Assembly (NCBI RefSeq): GCF_000245335.1
Contig: NZ_JH600284.1
Span: 248,001 to 312,000, forward strand
Reading direction: 5' to 3'
Source: Bacillus mojavensis RO-H-1 = KCTC 3706
GTDB lineage: Bacteria; Bacillota; Bacilli; Bacillales; Bacillaceae
Length of the DNA: 64,000 bases
The translations under genes were made by a program, and so were the position numbers. How positions within the stretch are numbered: position 1 is the stretch's first letter; each line of letters begins with the position of its first letter. A model generated the notes under the pieces. That model saw only the letters and a program-made list of their open reading frames with translations, was not told the DNA's origin and made no database searches. Positions 30,195 through 37,823 of the stretch are shown here, one piece after another.

Positions 30195-30617
30195 ATGAAT
30201 CAGCAAGATATTAAACAAAAAGTGCTTGATGTTCTAGATCACCATAAAGTAGGTTCGCTCGCAACGGTTCAAAAGGGCAAACCGCATTCCCGCTACATGA
30301 CTTTTTTCCATGACGGGCTGACGATTTATACACCGACAAGCAAAGAAACTCATAAAGCTGAAGAAATTGAGAATAACCCCAATGTGCACATTTTATTAGG
30401 TTATGATTGTGAAGGCTTTGGCGATGCGTATGTCGAAGTCACAGGAAAAGCAAAAATAAACAATTCAACAGAATTGAAAGACAAAATCTGGAGTTCTAAA
30501 TTGGAGCGCTGGTTTGACGGCAAGGATGACCCGAACCTGGTGATTCTTGAAATCGAACCGGAAACTATCAGATTAATGAATGCAGGAGAGAAAACACCAG
30601 TCTCACTTGATTTATAA
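30195..30617 (+). CDS. ydaG: General stress protein YdaG (pyridoxamine-phosphate-oxidase fold)
   Basis: A 140-residue protein of the general stress protein 26 family, with the split-barrel flavin-binding fold: VGSLATVQKGKPHSRYMTFFHDG, KAEEIENNPNVHILLGYD, YVEVTGKAKI and KLERWFDGKDDPN. Such proteins bind FMN, FAD or heme; the cofactor here is not known. AAAAGGAGTGATT gives a strong ribosome site. It is transcribed alone from the sigma-B-like promoter upstream. Confidence 0.85.
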   Translation: MNQQDIKQKVLDVLDHHKVGSLATVQKGKPHSRYMTFFHDGLTIYTPTSKETHKAEEIENNPNVHILLGYDCEGFGDAYVEVTGKAKINNSTELKDKIWSSKLERWFDGKDDPNLVILEIEPETIRLMNAGEKTPVSLDL

Positions 30618-30635
30618 AAAAAAGTTTGTGTTTTC

Positions 30636-30791
30636 AGGGGCGATATGTTATCATGAATAGCTAAGCAAGAAAAATAAGCAAATAAAAAAGAAAGTAAACT
30701 TCTTTTTTCTGTTTTGAGAGAGAAGCTTTTACCGCTTCACAAGCAGCAAACCAGCTGCCCTTATTCTTTTCCTTCATAACAAATCGCCCCT
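30636..30791. repeat. 16-base inverted repeat flanking a small ORF
   Basis: AGGGGCGATATGTTAT (30636-30651) is the reverse complement of ATAACAAATCGCCCCT (30776-30791) except for one base. The arms are 124 bases apart. On the minus strand the upstream arm contains the ribosome site and ATG of the 38-codon ORF. Confidence 0.8.
30661..30777 (-). CDS. Possible 38-aa peptide, type I toxin-like arrangement
   Basis: The ATG at 30775-30777 is nine bases from AGGGG and the frame runs 38 codons to TAG. The peptide has a basic polar first half (MKEKNKGSWFAACEAVK) and a hydrophobic C-terminus (VYFLFYLLIFLA). The ribosome site lies in one arm of the inverted repeat, and the other arm follows the stop codon, so the transcript could mask its own ribosome site; a T-run follows at about 30618-30624 on the minus strand. 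I do not recognise the peptide; it may not be translated. Confidence 0.3.
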   Translation of the reverse strand: MKEKNKGSWFAACEAVKASLSKQKKEVYFLFYLLIFLA

Positions 30792-31013
30792 AACGATGAG
30801 ATGGAAAAAAGACTTTTTTGTTTTACAATTCACACCGGCGCGGCTTCGGAGCCGCAGTGACGATTGAGAGGTAGGGCTTTCGTTGTCTTGTGTTCAAGAA
30901 ATTTCCATGGTGTTTACTTTCCAGAATGATTCTTCGGAACAATGCTTTAGAATCGAACCCGCCCGAGTCGGCGGATGATATAATCTTTATTTGCGTATAG
31001 AAAAGAATAAGAC

Positions 31014-31046
31014 AAACCGCTCGGCATACGCCGGCGGTTTTTTATT
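31014..31046 (+). terminator. Hairpin with T-run upstream of amj
   Basis: ACCGC-CGGC and GCCG-CGGT stems with one bulge around ATAC, followed by TTTTTTATT. It can end a transcript begun at the TATAAT near 30977 or shield amj from read-through. Confidence 0.6.
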
Positions 31047-31067
31047 GTGAAAAAAACAAATCACACA

Positions 31068-31094
31068 TGAAACTTCTGGCTGTTTCCTTCAGTC
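31068..31094 (+). promoter_or_regulatory. Sigma-M type promoter of amj
   Basis: TGAAAC, 17 bases, AGTC matches the ECF sigma-M pattern TGAAAC-N16/17-CGTC but for one base. amj is a sigma-M target in B. subtilis. Confidence 0.65.
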
Positions 31095-31128
31095 TTATCA
31101 CTAGGATGAAACTGGAGGAAAGAATACC

Positions 31129-31938
31129 GTGCATGTTATTACAACACAAGTCGTTTTTATTTTCTGTTTTTTGTTATTGATTCACTCGATAGAAACCCTT
31201 GCCTATGCCACAAGGCTTTCAGGGGCCCGGGTAGGGTTTATCGCGTCGGCGCTTTCCTTGTTTAATGTCATGGTCATCGTGTCAAGAATGTCAAACATGG
31301 TCCAGCAGCCCTTCACGGGGCACTTAATTGATGATGCCGGAAAAAACGCGCTGGCGCTCGTAGGCGAGCAGTTCCGGTTCCTGATCTTTGGCTCGACGGT
31401 CGGGACTATTGTGGGCATTATCCTGCTTCCGTCTTTTGTCGCCCTTTTTTCACGTGCGATCATCCATTTGGCGAGCGGGGGCGGCTCCGTTATTCAGGTC
31501 TTTCGGAAAGGATTTTCTAAGAATGGATGTAAAAATGCCTGTTCCTACTTGCGTCTGCCGTCTGCTTCGTATTTGAAGGGGTTTCACATGCGCTTCATTC
31601 CAAAACGGCTGTTTGTCATTAACATGCTGATCACGTCCATTTATACAATCGGCGTGCTTTCCGCACTTTACGCAGGGCTTCTTGCACCCGAGCGCAGCAC
31701 GACGGCGGTTATGGCATCAGGCTTAATCAACGGGATTGCGACGATGCTGCTGGCCATTTTTGTTGATCCGAAAGTGTCTGTTCTTGCTGATGATGTGGCA
31801 AAAGGAAAACGAAGCTATGTTTATTTGAAATGGACCTCTGTGACAATGGTGACGTCCAGGGTAGCGGGCACGCTTCTTGCCCAGCTTCTGTTTATCCCTG
31901 GCGCTTATTATATCGCGTGGCTGACAAAATGGTTTTGA
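31129..31938 (+). CDS. amj: Alternate lipid II flippase Amj (YdaH)
   Basis: A 269-residue membrane protein with about six transmembrane segments (start VITTQVVFIFCFLLLIHSIE; FIASALSLFNVMVIVSRMSNM). In B. subtilis Amj moves lipid II across the membrane when MurJ is absent or inhibited and is induced by sigma-M. The start is GTG 31129 with GGAGG ten bases upstream. The sigma-M type promoter at 31068 fits this regulation. Confidence 0.9.
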   Translation: MHVITTQVVFIFCFLLLIHSIETLAYATRLSGARVGFIASALSLFNVMVIVSRMSNMVQQPFTGHLIDDAGKNALALVGEQFRFLIFGSTVGTIVGIILLPSFVALFSRAIIHLASGGGSVIQVFRKGFSKNGCKNACSYLRLPSASYLKGFHMRFIPKRLFVINMLITSIYTIGVLSALYAGLLAPERSTTAVMASGLINGIATMLLAIFVDPKVSVLADDVAKGKRSYVYLKWTSVTMVTSRVAGTLLAQLLFIPGAYYIAWLTKWF

Positions 31939-31943
31939 TGGCG

Positions 31944-31976
31944 AAAAGCTGACCTGATGAAAGGTCAGCTTTTTAT
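31944..31976. terminator. Terminator between amj and the AhpD-like gene
   Basis: AAAGCTGACC pairs with GGTCAGCTTT over TGATGAAA, followed by TTATTTATT. Confidence 0.85.
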
Positions 31977-32417
31977 TTATTCGGCGATGTTGCCCATAGA
32001 AATGGCGATTCGGTTCCAGCTGTTAATTTGATTAATGATGAGGATTAAATCAACATATTCTTTTTCATTATAATATTTACGCACCTCTTGATATACATCA
32101 TCAGGCACACGTTTGTTAGAAATAAAAGTGACATGCTCCGTCAGCAATAATGCTGCTTTTTCTTCAGGGGTGTAAAAACTGCACTCTTCCCAAGCGTTTA
32201 ATCCGTAAATACGCTGTTCGGTTTCTCCCATTTTTCGGGCATCTTTCGTATGAATGTTAATGCAGTAGGCGCAGCCATTTAATTGTGATGCTCTTATTTT
32301 TATTAGCTCTCTTGTAGTCCGGTTAATATTGGACGTTTTTGTGTATGCCTCCATTTTCATCATGATTTGTAATCCATCAGGGGCTGTTTGGTCGTAGGGA
32401 ATCCTCTTCGTCATCAT
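31977..32417 (-). CDS. Carboxymuconolactone decarboxylase/AhpD-like protein
   Basis: A 146-residue member of the CMD/AhpD superfamily. The redox motif CAYCINIH (CxxC followed by His) is near residue 55 after the usual ELIKIRASQLNG helix. AhpD-like proteins act as thiol-dependent peroxidase partners; others are of unknown role. ATG 32417 has AAAGGAG five bases upstream. I do not recall this gene between amj (ydaH) and ydzA in B. subtilis 168, so it may be an insertion specific to this lineage; its sequence is AT-rich compared with its neighbours. Confidence 0.8.
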   Translation of the reverse strand: MMTKRIPYDQTAPDGLQIMMKMEAYTKTSNINRTTRELIKIRASQLNGCAYCINIHTKDARKMGETEQRIYGLNAWEECSFYTPEEKAALLLTEHVTFISNKRVPDDVYQEVRKYYNEKEYVDLILIINQINSWNRIAISMGNIAE

Positions 32418-32470
32418 TCCATCTCCTTTCACTACTGTATAATTATGACATGGTGGTCAGGTTTAAAAAA

Positions 32471-32503
32471 GAAAACAGCCTGAAGCAGATTCAAGCTGTT
32501 TTC
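32471..32503. terminator. Bidirectional hairpin upstream of ydzA end
   Basis: GAAAACAGC and GCTGTTTTC form a stem around a 15-base loop between the AhpD-like gene and ydzA. It lies 38 bases beyond the ydzA stop on the minus strand and is its likely terminator. Confidence 0.7.
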
Positions 32504-32540
32504 TTAATAGTGGCGGCATCACATCATGCCGCTTTATCGT

Positions 32541-32831
32541 TTATTTAAAGTTCCTTAATCCGCGGTCGTACAAAAAGTTTCCGAATGGGACGAATGCGGC
32601 GACGAAACCGGCGGCTGACCATTTCAGCGACCATTTCACAGAAAACGTCACATAGGCCAACACAAGCAAATACAAAATAAACAATCCGCCGTGAACAGAA
32701 CCGACAATTGTCACCGCAAGCGAAAGGCCTGCCCAATATTTGAGCGGCATGGCGACGAAAAGCAGGATTAAGAGTGACATTCCTTCAATAAAACCCATCG
32801 TGCGAAGTCTTCCGATCGGCGTTTGCAGCAT
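32541..32831 (-). CDS. ydzA: DUF3817 membrane protein YdzA
   Basis: A 96-residue protein with three transmembrane segments (about 12-30, 38-58 and 65-85), starting MLQTPIGRLRTMGFIEG and containing SVHGGLFILY, the typical histidine-glycine motif of the DUF3817 family. Function unknown. ATG 32831 has GAGGAGGG upstream. It diverges from lrpC. Confidence 0.8.
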   Translation of the reverse strand: MLQTPIGRLRTMGFIEGMSLLILLFVAMPLKYWAGLSLAVTIVGSVHGGLFILYLLVLAYVTFSVKWSLKWSAAGFVAAFVPFGNFLYDRGLRNFK

Positions 32832-33015
32832 AAATCGCCCTCCTCGTGGACACGTTTTCATCTATACTATAAACAATCCAGCGGGCATATATGACAAGTT
32901 TCAGAAAATGTTCGGAAAACATTCATATTTAATAAAAATCTATCTTGGGCTTCAGTCTTGTCATTTACACAAATTCCCGAGATAATGTGAACAAAAATAA
33001 AAGAAGGATGTTGAT

Positions 33016-33450
33016 ATGAAACTTGACCAAATTGATCTGAATATCATTGCGGAACTGAAAAAAGACAGCCGTTTGTCCATGAGGGAGTTAGGAAGGAAAA
33101 TTAAGCTGTCCCCGCCATCAGTCACCGAACGGGTGAGACAGCTGGAATCGTTTGGCATCATTAAGCAATATACGCTGGAGGTTGACCAGAAAAAACTTGG
33201 CCTTCCGGTTTCCTGTATTGTCGAAGCAACCGTCAAAAACGGGGATTACGATCGATTCAAAAGCTACATTCAAACGCTGCCGAATATTGAATTTTGCTAT
33301 CGGATTGCGGGAGCGGCCTGCTATATACTGAAAATCAACGCGGAAAGCCTTGAAGCAGTTGAAGCTTTCATCAATAAAACAACACCTTACGCCCAAACCG
33401 TCACTCACGTCATTTTCTCAGAAATTGATACAAAAAACGGGCGCGGTTAA
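33016..33450 (+). CDS. lrpC: Lrp/AsnC-family regulator LrpC
   Basis: A 144-residue feast/famine regulator: N-terminal helix-turn-helix (MRELGRKIKLSPPSVTERV, about residues 22-40) and a C-terminal RAM domain (about 65-140) that binds amino acids and forms octamers. B. subtilis LrpC wraps DNA and has been linked to sporulation timing, amino acid metabolism and DNA repair. AAGAAGG precedes the ATG. topB follows after 64 bases. Confidence 0.92.
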   Translation: MKLDQIDLNIIAELKKDSRLSMRELGRKIKLSPPSVTERVRQLESFGIIKQYTLEVDQKKLGLPVSCIVEATVKNGDYDRFKSYIQTLPNIEFCYRIAGAACYILKINAESLEAVEAFINKTTPYAQTVTHVIFSEIDTKNGRG

Positions 33451-33514
33451 AGAGTGCTTGGTCAAGTCTGTTATAATAAAAGGATGAGCGTGAAAGAAAG
33501 AGAAGTGATCAAGC

Positions 33515-35698
33515 ATGTCAAAAACAGTTGTATTAGCTGAAAAACCTTCAGTCGGCCGCGATTTGGCCCGGGTGCTGAAGTGCCATAAAAAAGGGAACGG
33601 TTATCTCGAAGGAGATCAATATATTGTCACATGGGCTTTAGGCCATTTGGTGACACTTGCTGATCCGGAAGGCTACGGAAAAGAATTTCAATCATGGCGG
33701 CTTGAGGATCTGCCGATTATCCCTGAACCACTAAAGCTAGTGGTCATCAAAAAAACCGGAAAGCAGTTCAATGCGGTGAAAGCGCAGCTTACCCGCAAGG
33801 ACGTCAATCAGATCGTCATCGCGACAGATGCCGGCCGGGAAGGTGAGCTCGTCGCACGCTGGATCATTGAAAAAGCGAACGTCCGTAAACCGATCAAACG
33901 GCTGTGGATTTCCTCAGTAACGGACAAAGCGATCAAGGAAGGTTTTCAAAAGCTGCGCAACGGCAAAGAGTATGAAAATCTGTACCACTCAGCCGTTGCC
34001 AGAGCAGAAGCGGATTGGATTGTCGGCATTAACGCGACCCGTGCGCTCACCACAAAATTCAATGCCCAGCTTTCATGCGGACGCGTGCAGACGCCGACGC
34101 TAGCCATGATTGCGAAGCGCGAGGCGGACATCCAAGCCTTTAAGCCTGTTCCGTATTACGGTATTCGCGCAGCGGTCGATGGAATGACGCTGACGTGGCA
34201 GGACAAAAAATCGAAGCAGACGAGAACATTCGACCAAGGCGTGACAAGCCGTTTGCTAAAAGAACTTGATGGAAAACAGGCGGTAATCGCTGAACTGAAA
34301 AAAACAGCGAAAAAAAGCTTTGCTCCTGCGCTTTACGACTTGACGGAACTCCAGCGGGACGCCCACAAACGCTTCGGATTTTCCGCCAAAGAAACGCTCT
34401 CAGTTCTGCAGAAGCTGTATGAGCAGCACAAGCTTGTCACATATCCGCGGACAGACTCACGGTTTTTATCCAGTGACATTGTTCCAACCTTAAAAGACCG
34501 GCTGGAGGGCATGGAAGTGAAACCGTATGCCCAATATGTCACCCAAATTAAAAAGCGCGGCATCAAATCGCATAAAGGCTACGTCAATGATGCTAAAGTG
34601 TCAGACCACCATGCGATTATCCCGACTGAAGAGCCGCTTGTTCTCAGCAGTCTCAGCGATAAAGAACGCAAGCTGTATGACCTGATTGCCAAACGTTTCT
34701 TAGCTGTGCTGATGCCGGCTTTCGAATATGAAGAAACAAAGGTCATGGCAGAAATCGGCGGAGAAACTTTTACAGCGAAGGGAAAAACTGTGCAGTCACA
34801 AGGCTGGAAAGCCGTTTATGACATGGCTGACGAGGATGACGAGCAGGAGGACGACAGAGATCAGACGCTTCCGGCTCTGCAAAAAGGCGCCTCGCTCACT
34901 GTCCGCACATTAACTGAAACAAGCGGACAAACCAAACCGCCAGCCCGTTTTAATGAAGGGACGCTGCTGTCAGCTATGGAGAACCCAAGCGCCTTTATGC
35001 AGGGAGAAGAAAAAGACCTTGTCAAAACGCTTGGCGAAACAGGCGGCCTCGGTACGGTTGCAACGCGTGCCGACATTATCGAAAAACTGTTCAACAGCTT
35101 TTTAATTGAGAAAAAAGAAAAAGACATTTTTATCACCTCAAAAGGAAAACAGCTCCTGCAGCTCGTTCCTGAGGATTTGAAATCACCTGCTTTAACGGCA
35201 GAATGGGAACAAAAGCTGTCCGCCATTGCGGCTGGAAAATTAAAATCCGCTGTCTTTATTAAAGACATGAAGGCTTACGCTAAGCAAACGGTAACAGAAA
35301 TCAAAAACAGCAGCCAAACCTTCAGACATGATAACATCACGGGAACGGCATGTCCGGAGTGCGGCAAAATGATGCTGAAGGTAAACGGCAAGCGCGGCAC
35401 CATGCTCGTGTGCCAGGACCGGGAATGCGGAAGCAGAAAAACGATCGCCAGAAAAACAAACGCGCGCTGCCCGAACTGCCATAAAAGAATGGAGCTTCGA
35501 GGCCAAGGAGAAGGCCAGACCTTCGCGTGTGTTTGCGGGCACCGTGAGAAGCTTTCTGTATTTGAAAAACGGAAAAACAAAGACAAAGGGCGCGCTACAA
35601 AGCGGGACGTCTCTTCCTATTTGAAAAAACAAAATAAAGATGAACCGATTAACAATGCGTTGGCGGAACAGCTGAAGAAACTCGGTTTGGATAAATAA
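33515..35698 (+). CDS. topB: DNA topoisomerase III
   Basis: A 727-residue type IA topoisomerase. The Toprim domain begins KTVVLAEKPSVGRDLARVL and has the acidic triad ATDAGREGE near residue 105. The active tyrosine lies in YPRTDSRFL near 310. The C-terminus (about 610-690) contains zinc-ribbon cysteines (CPECGKMML, CQDRECGS, CPNCHKRM, CVCGH). It decatenates DNA and resolves recombination intermediates. lrpC lies upstream and a terminator follows. Confidence 0.95.
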   Translation: MSKTVVLAEKPSVGRDLARVLKCHKKGNGYLEGDQYIVTWALGHLVTLADPEGYGKEFQSWRLEDLPIIPEPLKLVVIKKTGKQFNAVKAQLTRKDVNQIVIATDAGREGELVARWIIEKANVRKPIKRLWISSVTDKAIKEGFQKLRNGKEYENLYHSAVARAEADWIVGINATRALTTKFNAQLSCGRVQTPTLAMIAKREADIQAFKPVPYYGIRAAVDGMTLTWQDKKSKQTRTFDQGVTSRLLKELDGKQAVIAELKKTAKKSFAPALYDLTELQRDAHKRFGFSAKETLSVLQKLYEQHKLVTYPRTDSRFLSSDIVPTLKDRLEGMEVKPYAQYVTQIKKRGIKSHKGYVNDAKVSDHHAIIPTEEPLVLSSLSDKERKLYDLIAKRFLAVLMPAFEYEETKVMAEIGGETFTAKGKTVQSQGWKAVYDMADEDDEQEDDRDQTLPALQKGASLTVRTLTETSGQTKPPARFNEGTLLSAMENPSAFMQGEEKDLVKTLGETGGLGTVATRADIIEKLFNSFLIEKKEKDIFITSKGKQLLQLVPEDLKSPALTAEWEQKLSAIAAGKLKSAVFIKDMKAYAKQTVTEIKNSSQTFRHDNITGTACPECGKMMLKVNGKRGTMLVCQDRECGSRKTIARKTNARCPNCHKRMELRGQGEGQTFACVCGHREKLSVFEKRKNKDKGRATKRDVSSYLKKQNKDEPINNALAEQLKKLGLDK

Positions 35699-35702
35699 AA
35701 AG

Positions 35703-35732
35703 AAACCTGTGCGATTCGCACAGGTTTTTTTA
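35703..35732 (+). terminator. Terminator after topB
   Basis: AAACCTGTGCG pairs with CGCACAGGTTT over ATT and is followed by TTT. Confidence 0.9.
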
Positions 35733-35896
35733 TTGGACTTAGGTCCTGTTTTTTGAAAGTTCAAAAAGGGAAAAAAAAGCTAGTAATCTTCGTTTTTTTC
35801 TTTTATAGTTAATATAATTTGTAACATGGCAGTAATAATTTCGTCATATATTGGTGTGCGTCTGATTCGCTTCGGACGACAAAGGGGGACTTGCCT

Positions 35897-36991
35897 GTGC
35901 GGCATGTGTTGGTCGCTGCTATCTTATGTTGCTTATCTATCGGACTTTCCGCAGGGTGTGTTGAAGCTGGAAATAAAATCCTATATCAGTCGGAGGCAGA
36001 TAGGAATACCCGACCGCTTCAGCCGGCGGAGTATTTCATCTATCACAATCTTATGAATGACCAGGGGCTTATTAAAACGGATTTCTCAGATCAGCCCTCC
36101 TATTTATCAGAATCGATTGGCCTGTGGATGGAGTTTTTGGTCAGCAGACAAGACGCCTCGCATTTTCAGGAGCAATATCAGCATCTGACGGATTCTTTTC
36201 TTCTGAATCATCGGCTGGTGACATGGAAGATACAAAACGGTCAAGCGAGCGGAACAAACGCGCTGATTGATGATATGAGAATCATGGTGTCTCTCGATCA
36301 GGCAGCTGTTCTTTGGGGGAGCAGCCAATATGAAAAAACGGCCCGTGATATCGGCACGGCTTTAAAGACATACAACATGTACAACGGGATGTTTACAGAC
36401 TTTTACGATTCAGCCTCTCAGGCCGCTTCAAAGGACGTGACGCTTTCGTATGTCATGCCCGATGCACTAGCTGTTTTGAAAAAGTATGGAATCATAGACG
36501 AAGAAACAGTACAGCGAAATGCCGATGTTCTCTATCTAGCCCCTTTAAAGAATGGTTTCCTTCCAAAAACGTACAGCGCAGAGTCAAAGCAGTACAAATA
36601 TGACAGTGAAGTAAACGTCATTGACCAGCTCTACGCCGCGTGGCATTTGCCGGAAGGGAATGAAAAAGCCGCTGTGATAGCGGAGTGGGTCAAAAAGGAA
36701 TTTCAGGCAAACGGAAAGCTGTACGGACGATATTCAGCAGATACGAAGGAGCCTGCCGTCCAATATGAGTCGCCGTCCGTATACGCGTTAGCTGCTTTAT
36801 TTTTGGCAAAACAACATGAAGACAGCTCGGTCATCAAAGCGATTTATGATAGAATGAATGACTTTGAAATTCTTGATCCGGCGAAACCGTATTATGGGGG
36901 TTACATGAGCGGCTCCGACACGCACTCGTTCGACAATCTGCTGCCGCTGTTAGCCGAAAGGAAGCTTTTTAATGAAACGATCATTCAATGA
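35897..36991 (+). CDS. ydaJ: GH8-like lipoprotein YdaJ of the exopolysaccharide operon
   Basis: A 364-residue exported lipoprotein: the signal peptide ends in LSAGC (Cys near residue 21). The rest resembles an alpha/alpha-barrel glycoside hydrolase of the GH8 type (ESIGLWMEFLVS, DDMRIMVSLDQAA, NGMFTDFYDS, NLLPLLAERKLF). It probably trims the polymer made by YdaL-YdaN. GTG 35897 is seven bases from AAAGGGGGA. It is the first gene of ydaJKLMN, overlapping ydaK by 20 bases. Confidence 0.85.
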   Translation: MRHVLVAAILCCLSIGLSAGCVEAGNKILYQSEADRNTRPLQPAEYFIYHNLMNDQGLIKTDFSDQPSYLSESIGLWMEFLVSRQDASHFQEQYQHLTDSFLLNHRLVTWKIQNGQASGTNALIDDMRIMVSLDQAAVLWGSSQYEKTARDIGTALKTYNMYNGMFTDFYDSASQAASKDVTLSYVMPDALAVLKKYGIIDEETVQRNADVLYLAPLKNGFLPKTYSAESKQYKYDSEVNVIDQLYAAWHLPEGNEKAAVIAEWVKKEFQANGKLYGRYSADTKEPAVQYESPSVYALAALFLAKQHEDSSVIKAIYDRMNDFEILDPAKPYYGGYMSGSDTHSFDNLLPLLAERKLFNETIIQ

Positions 36992-37823
36992 ATCACAAAA
37001 ATTATTTGCTTATCTTTCAGGGCTTATCGCAGCCCTGTCTCTGTTTATTTTTTATGTGTCCGCCGATCAGTCGGAGGGCTTTCTGATCATTTGCATCACA
37101 TTTGTCGTGATCGGAGCCGGCATTTGGTTCGGTCCGATCTACGCGCTGGCGGTCACTTTAATCGTTCTCTTTGTTCTTGGCACGCTCATGATGTTTTTTC
37201 AGACTGGACAGGCTGTGATGTTTTCGGCTGAAGACGGGCTACGCATGCTGATCGTGTGGGGAATTGCGCTTTTGCTGTTTTCCTTTATGTCAGGAAGAAT
37301 CCACGATATTGCAGCAGAGCTGCGCCGTTCAGTCAAACGTCTTCAATCTGAAATCAAAAGCTTCGTGGCTGTCGACAGAGTGACGGGTTTTGATAACAAG
37401 CAAAGAATGAAACTGGAATTGTCAGAGGAAATCAAACGGGCGGAGCGCTACGGCAATTCCTTTGTCTTTTTGTTGCTTCATATGCATTATTTCAAGGAAT
37501 TTAAGTCTTTGTACGGAGAGAAAGAGACCGACCGCCTCTTTCAATTCGTCAGCCTGCAAATCAGGTCAAGCGTCCGGGAAACGGATAAAAAATTCCGCCC
37601 CTCTGACGAGCGCTTCGGCATTGTGCTGACACACACGCCGGCTGAACATATGCCGGCCGTTCTGGCAAAGCTGAAAAAACAGCTGGACACGTATCAGCTG
37701 ACAAACGGAAAGTATGTGTCGCTTACGTTCCATGTCTGTTATTTACCTTATCGAAGAGATATAAGGACAGCTGATCAATTTTTAGATGAACTGGAAAACG
37801 AGATGATGATGAATGAACTTTAG
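36972..37823 (+). CDS. ydaK: c-di-GMP receptor YdaK with degenerate GGDEF domain
   Basis: A 283-residue membrane protein: four transmembrane segments in residues 10-115, a short coiled linker, and a GGDEF domain from about 130. The catalytic GGDEF is replaced by SDERF (211-215), so no cyclase activity is expected, but the inhibitory-site motif RETD (202-205) is kept five residues upstream, as needed to bind c-di-GMP. In B. subtilis YdaK is a c-di-GMP receptor that activates the exopolysaccharide machinery of ydaJKLMN. It overlaps both neighbours. Confidence 0.93.
   Translation: MKRSFNESQKLFAYLSGLIAALSLFIFYVSADQSEGFLIICITFVVIGAGIWFGPIYALAVTLIVLFVLGTLMMFFQTGQAVMFSAEDGLRMLIVWGIALLLFSFMSGRIHDIAAELRRSVKRLQSEIKSFVAVDRVTGFDNKQRMKLELSEEIKRAERYGNSFVFLLLHMHYFKEFKSLYGEKETDRLFQFVSLQIRSSVRETDKKFRPSDERFGIVLTHTPAEHMPAVLAKLKKQLDTYQLTNGKYVSLTFHVCYLPYRRDIRTADQFLDELENEMMMNEL

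Larger units (their letters stand above)
30618..31128. other. Structured intergenic region between ydaG and amj
   Basis: This 511-base gap contains no convincing long gene. It holds a 16-base inverted repeat at 30636-30651 and 30776-30791 around a 38-codon ORF on the minus strand; a GC hairpin GCGGCT-TCGG-AGCCGC near 30842; a CCGCC/GGCGG hairpin near 30962; a TATAAT at about 30977; a terminator-like hairpin near 31014-31045; and the sigma-M type promoter of amj. The density of stems suggests at least one untranslated RNA. Confidence 0.5.

Noticed and set aside
30636..30791. Miniature transposon (MITE) with terminal inverted repeats
   Set aside because: There is no target-site duplication next to the arms and the ribosome site lies in one arm, so an RNA-level role is likelier; a genome copy count could reopen this.
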